Part shown: positions 21,738 to 33,440 of the stretch, one piece after another | Layout: every line of letters starts with the position of its first letter | Numbering within the stretch: position 1 is the first letter of the stretch | Origin: Welwitschia mirabilis | Lineage: Eukaryota; Gnetophyta; Gnetopsida; Welwitschiales | Direction: 5' to 3' | NCBI GenBank assembly: GCA_051453625.1 | Contig: JBOZIK010000001.1 | Span: forward strand, 37,608,788-37,660,742 | Length of the DNA: 51,955 nt | The notes under the pieces: generated by a model | The model's database searches: none | Seen by the model: the letters and a program-made list of their open reading frames with translations, nothing else | What the model was told of the DNA's origin: nothing | Made by a program: the position numbers and the translations under genes

Positions 21738-21945
21738 TATGGTTACCATAATATCCTACCATAAGTACACCAGGGTAAATATTTCTAAGAGAAGCCTTTA
21801 GAAGTGTAATATGATAGCTGTGGAAACTCCACTGAGATTTCAATTGGCCATGCTTTATGGGTCCTTACTTTTCTGACTATGGTTGCACTCCCTAATAAAA
21901 TAATAAAAACTTGAAGGCTATGGAATTAGTGGTGTTCTTGATGTC
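21738..21945 (+). repeat. Conserved 3' non-coding block, copy 2
   Basis: Same order of pieces as copy 1, including GATAGCTGTGGAAACTCCAC. An A/G-rich run precedes it, as it also does in element 2 (35475-35505). Confidence 0.75.
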
Positions 21946-22854
21946 ATCAAAGGCATTGCTTGTTTCCTAAACTCTTAGTCTTTCCACATGATCATTTCAT
22001 TTCTCAAGATTCAAATGTTTGTTTTGAGATGTTAGTAGGTGAGTTCATTTTTTAACAACTCTTTGGTCTAATCATTCATTGTTTAAAACATTTTATTTTT
22101 AGCATTGTCATAACCACTGCCTCATCGAGTCAAATTTTTTATACATCAAGTTATGCATTTTAAAATTACATGAGTTATAATTTCTTTCACCGGAGTCTAC
22201 TAGGTTAAAATTTGAGATAGGTAGGCTATCTTCTTTATGTTGCCTTATGTCCATTCTTTCTATTTTCTTTTGTTGTTCAATTAGTTATTTTAAAGTCATT
22301 ACCGTATTTTCTTATCATTTAATGCTTTTGTTATTTAGTTTTCAATAAAAAGTTGATTTTTACTTGAATAAATAATTTTTTGATGTTTATTTTCAGTTAT
22401 TTGGAGTTCTTAATAATGCTCATTATCATTTTATGATAAAACATTTTCTTTGCTTGTCAGAATATTTCATTCATTTATATTTTTCTAAATTTGACATTTC
22501 TTTACTCAGCTTTGCACTTAATTTAAAAAGATATCCAAATTTCAAAACATCCATCATCTACCTTCTCAGTTCTGTCTACTTTCTTTGCTTTGTTATCTAA
22601 TAGGGGACATATTTTTTTTTCCTCAAGTAGGAATAGGACCCCTTTTCATGACTTATTTTAACAATTTTTTAAGTTATTTCAAAGCTTTCATGAGATAAAA
22701 ATTTAAAATTTTCATACACATTATGCATTACACATTATTTTACTATGTGATGTGTTTTATGAGCCTATTTTATAATTTTCAAATTAATTTTTTATAAGAT
22801 AAATTGGCTTGTAATTAGGATTTTTCGCTTAGTTTTTGTTAGGGATGGATAAAT

Positions 22855-22870
22855 GCTAAGTGGGAGGCTA
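22855..22870 (+). other. Polypurine tract of element 1
   Basis: GCTAAGTGGGAGGCTA immediately before the 3' LTR start; the purine core is AAGTGGGAGG. It lies about 20 bp after a TTTTTGTTAGG box also seen before the suspected LTR start of element 2 (36197-36206). Confidence 0.6.
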
Positions 22871-23104
22871 TGTTACACTACCAATTTTGTGGTTATTTGA
22901 TGGGGTTTTATGAGCTACTTTTTAGGACATTTATACAGGTTTAGATGCAATTCTGAGGATTTTGAAGAATCAATTAAGATCTCAAAAATGTGTAATTCTT
23001 AGCATTATTTGAGGCATTTAAGGCACATGCTGATATGCATGGCTATGGAGGAATATTATTGATAGTAAAGGGAGCTTCTCCTCACTTGAATGAATAAAGA
23101 AGAC

Positions 23105-23148
23105 CATCGTCCCCTCTGTCATCCCCATGATAGGTAGGACAATAACAC
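23105..23148 (+). promoter_or_regulatory. Palindromic motif copy, 3' LTR
   Basis: ATCGTCCCCTCTGTCATCCC then ATGATAGGTAGGACAATAAC. Homologous to 15386-15427. Confidence 0.6.
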
Positions 23149-23217
23149 CACTAGATGCTGACATGGATTGCTGATTCATCTGCTAAGTCACTTGCTAAGT
23201 AATCTTTTATAAGGAGT

Positions 23218-23259
23218 TATCATCCCCCTCATCGTCTGGATGATAGACAAGATGACACT
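23218..23259 (+). promoter_or_regulatory. Palindromic motif copy, 3' LTR
   Basis: TATCATCCCCCTCATCG then TCTGGATGATAGACAAGATG. Homologous to 15496-15540. Confidence 0.6.
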
Positions 23260-23956
23260 AATAGTGTAATTAACTTTGATAGTCGATCATTAACCATTTT
23301 GTCCATTTCTTCTCTATAAAGAAGCACGTATTGCAGCATCTTTTATTTGTCATTTTCTGGTTTATAACCCTATAAATAAGACTCCCGTTCAACTCTCCTC
23401 TTTATCTTCATTGCACTAGAAATTCTTATGATAGGAGGTTGAAGGACAGGAGATCCATCTCGAGAGTTGTAGAAAGACATTTCCTTGGTAGAGGGTTGTG
23501 CATCCTCCATTGAGGCCCAACTATTTTATAATCTATATGTTTGATTTCTTTTAATATAAAACTCCATTTTTTATTTATGCATGTTATTTTTTCAGATGTT
23601 TCTTATGATTGATGTTGCCCTTGATCTAGTAACAATTTCATTGGTGATATAGGTCATTAAGGGTAGCCTTTGTTAATGCTGGAAAAAAGTAGTTTAGTTT
23701 TATTTTGCATTGCATTTAGTTAGTTGCATATGCATTTGCATTATATCTTTACTTTTTGCATTTTTCTTTAAGTTCAGTTACTTTACTTTGGTGAAAATTA
23801 GTCATTGTTCTTCTCCCATAAGTCTTCAATGAGATACAACATTCCAGTTTACTCCCAACTATATTAGTGTGTTGTATTGCATCAAGATATCTATTTTATT
23901 TACAAATGATAGGATCTTTTTGAATATAAATGTTTGCATAAATACATACCGAAACA

Positions 23957-23961
23957 AAAGG
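23957..23961 (+). repeat. Target-site duplication of element 1, right copy
   Basis: AAAGG, identical to 15116-15120. Confidence 0.85.
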
Positions 23962-26439
23962 TAAAAATGCAAAAATTAAATAACAACATGGTCAAAGAGG
24001 ATAAGTTATTTTCAGGAAATGGAGTAATGATATGACAAAAAAAAAGAGATAATCGTGTATAAGGCTGTGAAATGCTTCAAGAAGAAAATGAGATAGGAAG
24101 GGCATGATTTGTAATAATAGTATCCAAGGGACTAAAGTGATGAGTGGATTAATGAATGTTATATATGTATATTAATAATTGGAATTAATAAGAAAACTAA
24201 TAAACATGACAAAATGATCAAAGAAAAGGTGAGTAAGTATTGCCTAAGGTGTTCATGTGAGGTGAGAATGATAAGGATGTGTAAGTTCGCCCTTATAGGA
24301 GCAACAATTTTAGAAGGAAACAATTAGCATTAGTGATACTAGGGGATGATAAGAGGGGAATTTGAAAGCCAACATTACAATAGTCTATCACAATGTGTTT
24401 ATTTTGTATCACTCACTGACATAGTAGAGCCTCTGTGTTATCACAAACTATCGCAGAAATAGAATTATATGTCACACTATGAGCTATTATAAGATTCATC
24501 ATAATCCATTGTTCTTTTATCATGTTATGATAGAACTATTATTTGAGCTTAAATTTCTTTTTCTAATTAAGTTAGAATTTTAATCTATTAAAGGAATTTG
24601 TAAAAAATTTTGTTATTTTTAACCAACTTCTGCATCTTAAATTCTCAATTAAAATAAATTAGAAAATTAATTAAAATAAGGTCTTCTTAAAATTTTGGTT
24701 ACTTCAGTCATCTTATTCAATTTTTTTTAGCATTTAACTTGTAATCATTAACTATCTTCAAAAAAAGTTTTAGAGCTAGTTATTTGGATTTTATAGAAAA
24801 GACTATGTATACCTACTTACAACTTTCATTATTTTGAGATACATTGTAAACATTTTGCACCAATAAAGCAAGAGGATGATATATGAAAAAGTTAGAAGAC
24901 TTAGGGTAGAGTCCTACATCAAAGGCCAAGATCTAAATAAATATTGTAAAACCCCTAATTTAGTTTAAAGGAAATCAAATTACAAGTTAATTGCATCATT
25001 GCAACATAAAATTATCTTTCAAAAAATGTAAACTAGGAAGTAAATTTTTGGAAATTTATTTAACTTGTTTATAGGAAGATAGTTAGAAAGAGTTATATTT
25101 TATTCCCAAAAAAAATGCTTTTTTAAGTTAATAAGATTATTTCTTTTATTTTTTTTATAAGTAAATTTTAAGTTATTTTTTTAGATTATCAATTTTATGC
25201 ATAATCAAGAAGATATAAAATAAACTATGTGGGTTAGAAATCTAGTCTCCAATTACCTAAAACCTTCTTTACCCAATCTTGAATTAAAAAATTTGAAAAG
25301 TTTATGTCACTCAATAATCCTAGCTAAAAGTAAAAATTCATAGCAAATAGAAAATCAAGGAGAAAATACCTTACAAACCAAAGAACACATAAAATCTTAA
25401 TGATAATTAGTCTTCTCAAGTAAGTCTATCTATATTTGATCCAATTGAAAGGTTTAACCAATATTACTAAAAACTCTAAGATTTCATTATTAACTTAATG
25501 AGGAGGTATTTAGTGGGATATTAAACCTAGAAGATACATCTTTTATAACCCAAACACCTCTTAACCATTGCAATTTACTAAGAAATATTCAACTAAAACA
25601 ATGTTTAAACCATTTGAAAACCTATTAGAATTTACCTTTACTCAATTATGATACCTATTCAACTTTCTAGTCAACATGATTTAAAAATCAAGGAGTAATT
25701 CTACTACCCTAGAGGGAGTAGTAGAAGATACCAACATAAGAGAAAACTCATTGTATGCAACCTTATCCTTTTATCTAGTAGGACCCTCTTACATGCTAGA
25801 ATTTGTGCCTGAATTAAAAAAGAAAAAAAAAGGAAAATAAATTATTGAACTAAAATCATAATAATAACAAACAAGTATGCCTTCAAATTTATGTAAACCC
25901 ATTAATTAGATGTAAGAATTTAATGCATATTTATCTAGATTCACTAGTGCAATGTAAAAAAAGTATTCAAATTGGTAATAACTAAATAAAAATGAAATTG
26001 AGAGACTTGGGTATACAATTACAAATGTTAATATTGTATATAATCCAATTTACAATTAAAACTTATTTTAAAATGTAACTTCACACTGCATGTTAACAAT
26101 GACATTTTCATTAGGAAGACTTATGATAACTTCTAAAAATTATGCATTACCTATAAATTAGAATTAAATGTTAAATTAAAATGAATTCAATTATGTTAAT
26201 AAATGTACATTCAATGTAATCAATGCAACTATTCATAGGAGTTAAGGCTCATATAGCTCTCATATATACCCAACATGATCAAACTCATATTTAGGAGATC
26301 CATGAATTCTAGTTTATAGCTAAGGCAAAATACGGATTCATAACTCATGCAACTAAACCAACTTAGGCTTCTCTCAGAAAATCAATTGTATCTTAGAAAT
26401 TCATGAAGGACTAATGCAACTAACTTTGCTAACCTAGTC
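23962..26439. other. Unassigned AT-rich stretch upstream of element 2
   Basis: About 2.5 kb without recognisable frames. The 5' LTR and leader of element 2 should lie here, but no segment visibly matches sequence after 36200, and no tRNA primer site was found. Either the LTR has decayed beyond recognition by eye or it is deleted. Confidence 0.4.
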
Positions 26440-27935
26440 AAGCATTTAAGGATTTGAACTTTCCACATGGATAGGTATATGTGGGATTTTTAGTATTCCT
26501 ATTAAGATTGGATGTTGAAGTTTGTAATTTGCAACTCTTACCATCATTTTATGGAACTGGTGGAAAAGATCCAATGATGCACTTATTTTTAAGAATATGA
26601 TATGCTTATTAGCTCCTACAACTACTGATAAAACTAGTATGATTTCTTTTAAAATAACCTTAAAAAATAAAGCCAATTTTTTACTATAGACTATTCAAAA
26701 TCCTATTAACTCATGGAAGGGATTAAAAAATTCCTTCATGAGAAAATTTATTTTAGATAATAACCTATATAGTCTAAGGAAAGAATTAATGAGTTTCCAG
26801 CTATCGTTTATAGTTTATGCCAAAGTAAAACTTATCATGAATTTTTAATACACCAATTTCTTCAAATATTCATACAAGGATTAGATAAATATCTAAGGAA
26901 ACATGTATAACTTGTAATATGGTAACATCTTAAACAAGACTCTTAAATAAGCATTCAAGATTTTAAAGTACTTGATTGATCAAAGTAAAAGATGGTCCAT
27001 CAAACTAATCAAATAATTACTTTAGCTTAAGAATAAACAATAATGATTAGGGAGATTGAAGATATAATGTATAAAATGGTAAATATCATGTCCATTTTAC
27101 CAACTCAACCGTCTCCTCCATCATAAACATCAGCCGCAATAATTCAAAATGTAATACCTCAACCTACCTAAATCGTTGTACCTCAAAGTTAGTTTGACTC
27201 TAATTTCATCAATATAGGGAATTCTAAGCTGTGTGTTTTTGAAAACTTCATAGTAAGTACCTAATTTAGTAAGATAAATGGTAGCATCATTCCAAGGAAA
27301 TACTTTACCTACTACTCTATCTCAAACCTAACTCCACAGGTTAGTCCCTTGAATAATCAAAGATGACAATGACAAGGATAACCCACTTGTTCACAAAGAT
27401 CATCATACCCATCTAATATGTATAGATATATAGTTCTAATGAAATCATATGGGTAATAATGGAAATTTTAGATTTAGAAAATTTTACAAATAGTAGATCA
27501 TGATTCAAGAAGTAAAATAACAAATAGATCTAATGAATGAAAAAGTGCAAAATGGAATGAATGATTATGGATTTCTTGAAAAGAAAGTGACCAAAACTAC
27601 CTTCTTAAGGAGAATGCAATTCTAAATCTTATGAGTAAGCTTAATTGATCATGGCTCATAGTAAAAAACAACAAGAGGCATCAACAAGTAGTTAACCATT
27701 TAACAAGAAGAATAAAATGTCAATAAACTCTAAAGCAAGACAAAAAGAAACACCCAAAGAGATGGTTTCTACAAAAAAATCTAAACTAGAGGATACATCT
27801 AAGGAAAAAGATTCATTCAATTCTCTTTCTATCAAAGCATTAAATAAACTAGTGCCTCAACCACCATTCCCAAAAAGATTAAAAAAGAGCCTAGCTAATG
27901 ATAAGGGCCTAAATCATATTTTTGAATAAGTGGAA
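26440..27935 (+). pseudogene. Athila-type gag of element 2
   Basis: Plus-strand frames give PSFYGTGGKDPMMHLFLR at about 26540-26600, TIQNPINSWKGLKNSFMRKF at about 26690-26750 and a QFLQIFIQGL piece at about 26860. These match the Athila capsid order: an F-x-G-x-x-x-(E/D)DP-x-x-H-L start, SLPPxSIxSWxELxxxFLxKF, then QxFYxGL. A Lys-rich stretch and VPQPPFPKRLKK near 27850 correspond to the (Y)xPPxPFPQRLxK segment joining Gag to protease, continued by a leucine-rich FE-x-VELKIPL-like region. Stops interrupt it throughout. The role would be particle assembly. Confidence 0.7.
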
Positions 27936-28017
27936 TTGAAAATACCTCTAAATGAGAAATTAAAAATACTCCTCTTTATTCCAAATACATTAAGAATATA
28001 TATTCAAAAAAGAAAAA

Positions 28018-28069
28018 TGATGAAAAAGAATATTTCACATAAATGATGAAAAAGAATATTTCACATAAA
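28018..28069 (+). repeat. Perfect 26-bp tandem duplication
   Basis: Two adjacent identical 26-bp units containing GATGAAAAAGAATATTTCAC. Perfect identity within decayed sequence means the duplication is much younger than the element. Confidence 0.85.
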
Positions 28070-28089
28070 TATAAGGATCCCAAACCACT

Positions 28090-28335
28090 AACTGTTCCAC
28101 TAATCCTTAACAAGAAATGAATGCCTCATGCCTTATTAGGCTTAGAATAAATTGTAGCCATCATGCCTTCCTACTTTTGTGAAACTTTGAGTTTAACAAA
28201 ATATTCTGAAATCAACATGACTCTATCATTAACTAATGGCTCTATCACAAGCCTAAATGGAATAATTGAAAATGTGCTAGGTTAAGTTGATTAAGGAATA
28301 TGCCATGCTGATTTTCTTATTATAAATATTTAAAA
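28090..28335 (+). pseudogene. Aspartic protease of element 2
   Basis: Reads MPHALLGLE, then a stop and IVAIMPSYFCETLSLTKYSE, then MTLSLTNGSI and GIIENVLG, and ends near HADFLIINI. The family order is KALCDLGASINLMPxSxxxxLGL, then MTLQLADxSxxxPxGIxEDVLV, then FPADFVVLDM. The catalytic Asp-Leu-Gly has become Gly-Leu-Glu, so it is inactive. It lies in the expected place between gag and RT. Confidence 0.65.
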
Positions 28336-28924
28336 AAATTCAATTATATTAAATAGATCTTGATTAGCTATAACTAATGTTATAATTCACTATCAAACTA
28401 TGTTAGTTCAATTAATCATTAAAATTTGAAAATAAACTTGAATATTTTTAATCCTTTTGAACATAAGAAACAAGGACAACATAGGAAAGAATCAAGATTT
28501 ATTAATATAGCTACCTAATCCATTCTTATTAAGGATCACCTTTAATTACTATTAGAAAATGGACATGAACATATCCTAGATTCATATGCTTAATATGAAG
28601 AAGTAAAAGAAATGAAAGAAATAATGCCATGTAAGCCTCTCAACCATTAAAATATCATAAGTCAAAAATGAATTCCAGGAGGTACTATAACTTAAATAAT
28701 TACCATCTAATCTAAAATATATCTTCTTAGATACTAAAACAATCAAATCACTACTAATTATCAACAAAGAATTAGGCATTGAATAGGAGAAAGAATTGAT
28801 TTAAATGATTAAGAAAAATAAGGAGGATTTTGCCTAGTTACATAAGGATCTTCAGAAGGGAATTCATCATCCTTGATGATGCATAAATCTTCTTAGAATA
28901 AACGTGAAACTGGTCAGGAAACCT

Positions 28925-29575
28925 CCTTAGTAGTTGAACCCTACATTATGGAAAGTGGTTAAGGAAGAAGTCCATAAATTATGAAAATAAGGTATAACAT
29001 ATCCTATTATAGATAGTAAATGAATAAGTCTAATTATAGTTGTACCATATAAAAATGGTAAATTATGGGTCTTCATTAACTTTAGAAAACTAAATGAATG
29101 AATAAAAAAGAACTATTTTCCTATACCTTATGTTAACTAGATTCTAGAAAACTATTAGGATATGAACATTATTCTTTTTTAGATGGGTTTATTGATTATA
29201 ATTAGATTTTCATAGCACATAAAGATCAATACAAAATAATCATTACTTCATCTTTTAAAACATATTCGTATTGAAAAATGATTTTAGATTATGTAGTGCA
29301 CCTACTACCTTCCAACGAGCTATGATGTCTATCTTTTCTAATATGTTGAAATAATTTGTTGAAATATTTATGGATGATTTTTCAAGTACCATGATTCAGT
29401 TGATCAAACATTAGAATTTCTTCATAAATTTTTATCATAATGCATAAAAAAAGATTTGAAATTAAGATGAAAAAAAGTCATTTCATGATAAGGAGTGTAA
29501 TTATGTTAGGTCACATTATTTTATAAATGAAAATAACTATGGATATAAATAAAATTCAAGTAATCATACCTTTAC
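28925..29575 (+). pseudogene. Reverse transcriptase of element 2 (Athila/Tat type)
   Basis: Starts with PTLWKVVKEEVHKL at 28940, followed by GITYPIIDSK, a KLWVFINFRKLNE segment (the family's WRVCIDYRKLN) and FPIPYVN. Next come remnants of the FLDGYSGYNQI and the CNAPATFQR regions, then IFMDDFS at 29364-29384. The FMDD box, with both catalytic aspartates, is intact at 29367-29378. A KKDLKL segment and a LGHI-like region follow. The reading WRVCIDYRKLN rather than YRMCVDYRALN separates this lineage from chromoviruses. At least ten stops or frame changes make it a pseudogene. In intact relatives this enzyme copies the element RNA into DNA. Confidence 0.85.
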
Positions 29576-29579
29576 CAAA

Positions 29580-30131
29580 CTTAACTTATCTTAATGCATT
29601 AAAAGGATTTTTAGGACATGCTAGGTATTATTAGTGATTCATTAAGGAATTTTTAAAAGTTGAAAAGACCTTATTTGAGCTATTAGTAAAGGATAAATAT
29701 TTTATATGAAATGAGGGTTTTGGGAGAAAAATTCATATGTACATGTATTATTCATACATCCAATTGTCAATATCCTTTTAATCTTATGTCTGATACTAAT
29801 AATACTATAATTGGTATCATCTTTGATTAAGATATTGATTATAAATTACATGTCATATATTAAATTTCTAAAAATTTAAATCTAGATCAATGTAATTACC
29901 TTAGAAATAGAAAAGAATTATTGGCAATTGTAAAAATGCTTGATAATTTCAAACATTACCTTATAAATTTCAAAACATGAGTCTACATGGATTATTTAGC
30001 ATCAAATTTATTGCAACTAAACAAATTGATGATACTCATATTATGCTTTGGTGCCTACTTATATAAGAATTCAATTTAGATATTTCAAATAAGTGAGGAT
30101 ATGATAACATTATAGTTGATCATCTTCCATG
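29580..30131 (+). pseudogene. RNase H and connection domain of element 2
   Basis: Begins with LGHARYY and FIKEFLKVEKTLFELLVKD, equal to the family's LGHAGFYRRFIKDFSKIAxPL. It continues with FNLMSDTNNTIIGIIF, HVIY followed by SKNLNLDQCNY and KELLAIVKMLDNFKHYL. It ends with EFNLDISNK and IIVDHLP, the (E)FDLEIRDKKGxENxVADHLSR site. The Asp in MSDT is the first RNase H catalytic residue position. The frame is then interrupted exactly here by the inserted LTR element at 30137 and continues as integrase at 33720. Confidence 0.8.
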
Positions 30132-30136
30132 CTGAG
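30132..30136 (-). repeat. Target duplication left of inserted LTR element
   Basis: CTGAG, against CTGAC at 33715-33719, four of five bases. Both follow ATG in near-identical context. Confidence 0.5.
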
Positions 30137-30413
30137 TGTTGGATCTAAAAGATCTGAAACATGCACACAGGGCTACAAGTAGATCTCACAAGGAGTAATG
30201 GATTTTCATCTTTAAATCATCTCATTTATTTCATTAGCATTAAGGGATTTAAATACCTTATTTTATAATAGAAAATAGGAAATATGGGGTAGCAAGAGAG
30301 GAAAATAAGAAAGTAATGTAATAACCATTTCAATATGGGGATGATGGAGTTACTAGAAAAATAAATAAGAATAGGGATTTTGAATAGTAAGTTAATAATA
30401 AAGAATAAATTCA
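30137..30413 (-). repeat. 3' LTR of inserted element
   Basis: Plus strand starts TGTTGGATC and ends AAATTCA. It shares TTCATTAGCATTAAGG and TAAATACC with 33441-33714, and CAATATGGGGATGATGGAGT with small changes. Confidence 0.88.
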
Positions 30414-33400
30414 AAAAACTACCTCTTGAAGATAAATCTAAGAATTAGATTATCATCACATTCAAAGTGCTAGAAAATGCCTCTAACATAGCTATTAATA
30501 TAGAAATTTCCTCTTAAAAACTCTTTAAAGTCCATCATAAAGAACTCAAAGAGATCATTACATATGGAACTCAAATGAGTTCACCACATAAAACTACATA
30601 TAAAAATTAATAAAGTTCACCATGTAAAAAAGATAATTTATCAACAAATTTATACATAAAGTAAAATGGAATAAGAGATGTTCTATACCACTATGTATTT
30701 GCATCATCTTTCATATGTAAATCATAAGAACAAAATCTCATTTAAAAATTAGAGGCATATTCTTTCACTCTGGGTCATTTCTAATCTTTTAAACTTTTCA
30801 ACCATAAAAAGAACTTAAACACTCATGGCTTTGATATCCTCCATAGCATATCATTAATTTGGATTTTACTAACTAGGCTTTGATTTTAAGTAGATAACTA
30901 CAAATCTTTGAAAACTAAATATTTTAAGTTCCTTTAAGAGTACATCATTCATTAACCTCTCAGAAATGAGAAATAGAAGCATAAATGCAATGAATAGAAA
31001 ACCTCATGTTCATTCTTGATGGAGCAAAAATTTACATTAAATATAATATATTTTATGCATAGCTATAGGTTGTAGACATCAAAATTAATATTTATTTTAT
31101 GAAAATAATTACAATTGTGTTTGATAATTATGTGCTAGATTATATTAGCAATTATACTATCATAGGAAAATATATTATAAATAAATTTATTATTAGCAAT
31201 TTAATGTTTATTATGTTTATATTTCTTTGTAGAAACTCATATAGTAAACTTACAGGATGATGACAAGTACCATAATAACTATTAATGGAGAACAATATGG
31301 TAAAAAGAAAGGAAAATGACTCTATTACATGCAAATGACACATGGGAAATGGAGGGAAAATCTATTTAAATTTCATTAAATTCATACATAATAAGTGGTA
31401 GTGTGCCCTCTTAAATAAAAAAGCTATAATTCACTCTTATACAATCTTCCTCCTTATAACTACCCAAGAACTAGTATAAATACAGCCTATAGATGCCATT
31501 ATTATGATCTTTTGGCACGTTTTGCATAACATCTAAGAATGGTAGCAAGCCATAGGATAAATCTTAGAGAACTCTTCTTCATTTCAGTTGTGACTTGCAA
31601 AGTAATCACTATTTATATTAGTTTATTTATCATAATATAAGCATTTAATTTTTAAAAAGAATTATGTTTATGTTATGATTTCATTATAGCATTTATTTCA
31701 TATTGCAAAACTAGAAAGTTTCTTTGAAATTCTATTTTACTTCTCTTACATGTTAAAAAGTACTATAAATTCTTATATTCTTAAAAAAATAATGTTATAT
31801 TCTCTCTTACTCCTATATCTATTACTAGTAGGTATTAGGATATAAAAGTTCTTAGAAATAAGTGCTTTATAGCATTATTTTACCACTATTCTTCTGTGGA
31901 TGACTTGTAATCTTATATTTTATGATAATATTTAGCTAGTAAAACTAATAAAGTACCATATTGTTCTAAGAACTAAACTTGAAAAGTATTGTAGAAGTAC
32001 TAGTTTCTAAAAAAAGGACATTTTAGTGATCTAAATAATAAAACTAAATAAATATTTCATTCTTCAAAGTGATCCCAGGTTCTTCAAGGCCTCCACTTAA
32101 ATAAAATAATTTTATGATGAATTTATGAGATTAAGATTACAATAACACATAATATTAAGATTACAATAACACATAATATTCCTTGCTTTTATCTATTTAT
32201 GCTATATAAGCTAATAAATAGTCTTAATATCAAATACCATCAATTGTCTTCCACATGGCGAATCATGACACAGCTGAAACACATTTCACACAGTGCACAT
32301 TGCAGTATCATGCATCCTATTATGACTATAATCTCATATCCCATAGGGGATAGAAACATGAATAGTGCTAGCCAGGCACTTACACATCAAATATTATAAC
32401 TATAATAATTTGGAGATATACCAAATTTCTTAGCCTTATTAAAGAAATCTAGGCCATAGGGTTTTGAGAGTAGACTAGAGAAGAAATGAAATATTTAAAA
32501 GATCTAACAAATGAAGAAAATTCCTATGAAGGATGCAAGATTATATATTTAAAACTTTGTGATGATGTTGTAGAAAAAATGAAAGCAAAGACAAAATGAA
32601 AACAAGCATAAAGATCATAGAAATTTACTGGAAATATGTTTATAGAACCTTATGGGAAAGAATCCACTAAAAATTAAAGCATTTCTAAATGAATATGTGA
32701 TCCTGAAAATCTCCTTTGGTGTTTGCAAAAATCCCATAAAGTTTTGATTCGTAGAAAGCATGGTTGACATCGTTTTTCCCTTTGTGCCTTATATGATGGG
32801 CACAAGCAAACCTTTGACAACATCTGTCTCTCCATCTCCAAGAGTTACTCCTAAAGTGCTCCATAGATTTAATAATCTATCTCTCACTTCTACAACTATA
32901 AATGGATATTCCTCCAAGAATTTGTTCATTCTCTTATATAGTAGTGCATGTATTATTATGTCTTATCTAATTTCCATAATTAGAAGCCCTACCAATAAGA
33001 CCAACATATAGCATGACATAAATCATGAGAAGATAATAAATAGAGCTCATATAAGAATTGAATGGAGAATTTAATATCATATTGAATGTCATGTTTATAA
33101 TCTTCATGATGTTTCCTCATGGAGATTCAACTACAACCTTGGAAATCTAGGCAACATGCTTTTTATTACTCTAATACAAGCTCAAGGATATTTTGGTAGA
33201 TCATCATGCCAAGCATCACTTATGATCCTTTTAGTAGAGGATCATTTTTTTTCAAGCTAATATGTTAATTCATCTAGCTTAAATTAAAGAAATACCTAGA
33301 GAAAAAAGCTCTGTTTCTAGTGACTTCAAATTTAATGTATTGTCTTGGAAAAGCTCAAAGATAAAGCACTGCAAACATTGTAGAGGCAAAGAGTCCCAAA

Positions 33401-33420
33401 GACATTTGCTCAGTCTCCTA
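30414..33420 (-). other. Interior of inserted element, no recognised coding
   Basis: About 3 kb. The plus-strand frame at 32760-33011 (83 codons) and others are antisense or chance openings. A perfect 24-bp tandem duplication lies at 32130-32177. Nothing identifies a pol gene, so the element appears non-autonomous or its coding part is lost. Confidence 0.5.
32130..32177 (+). repeat. Perfect 24-bp tandem duplication
   Basis: ATTAAGATTACAATAACACA plus four bases, repeated at once without change. Confidence 0.85.
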
Positions 33421-33438
33421 GGTTTGGCTCTAATACCA
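33421..33438 (-). other. Primer binding site, initiator Met tRNA type
   Basis: TGGTATTAGAGCCAAACC on the minus strand, two bases after the 5' LTR. It differs from the common plant TGGTATCAGAGC site at one C to T change. Confidence 0.8.
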
Positions 33439-33440
33439 TT

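Larger units (their letters stand above)
21629..22870 (+). other. Second copy of 3' region, up to 3' LTR
   Basis: Begins with TATTTGGTCATGTGAAATG as at 20844, includes an A/G-rich run (21659-21695) and the second copy of the conserved block, then AT-rich non-coding sequence to the polypurine tract. The region contains no open frame of note. Confidence 0.6.
15121..23956 (+). mobile_element. Element 1: Athila-type gag-protease retroelement
   Basis: An 8.8-kb plus-strand element with two 1086-bp LTRs, a decayed tRNA-Asp primer site, a gag remnant, an aspartic protease, a long 3' non-coding region with a conserved block, a polypurine tract and a perfect 5-bp target duplication. No reverse transcriptase, RNase H or integrase is present between protease (ending about 19590) and the 3' LTR, so this copy could move only with enzymes from elsewhere, such as relatives of element 2. 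Two N gaps (17148-17261 and 21527-21626) are each flanked by duplicated sequence, so the middle contig 17262-21526 may come from another copy of the family. The outer parts are tied together by the target duplication. Confidence 0.85.
22871..23956 (+). repeat. 3' LTR of element 1
   Basis: 1086 bp, starting TGTTACACTACC and ending CCGAAACA. It pairs with the 5' LTR. Motif copies lie at 23105-23148 and 23218-23259, TATA box at 23371-23378. AAAGG follows directly. Confidence 0.93.

Noticed and set aside
26446-26676. Minus-strand 76-codon frame
   Set aside because: It is the antisense of element 2 gag, whose plus-strand reading matches Athila Gag.
32760-33011. Plus-strand 83-codon frame inside the inserted element
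   Set aside because: It is antisense to that element's orientation and resembles no known protein.
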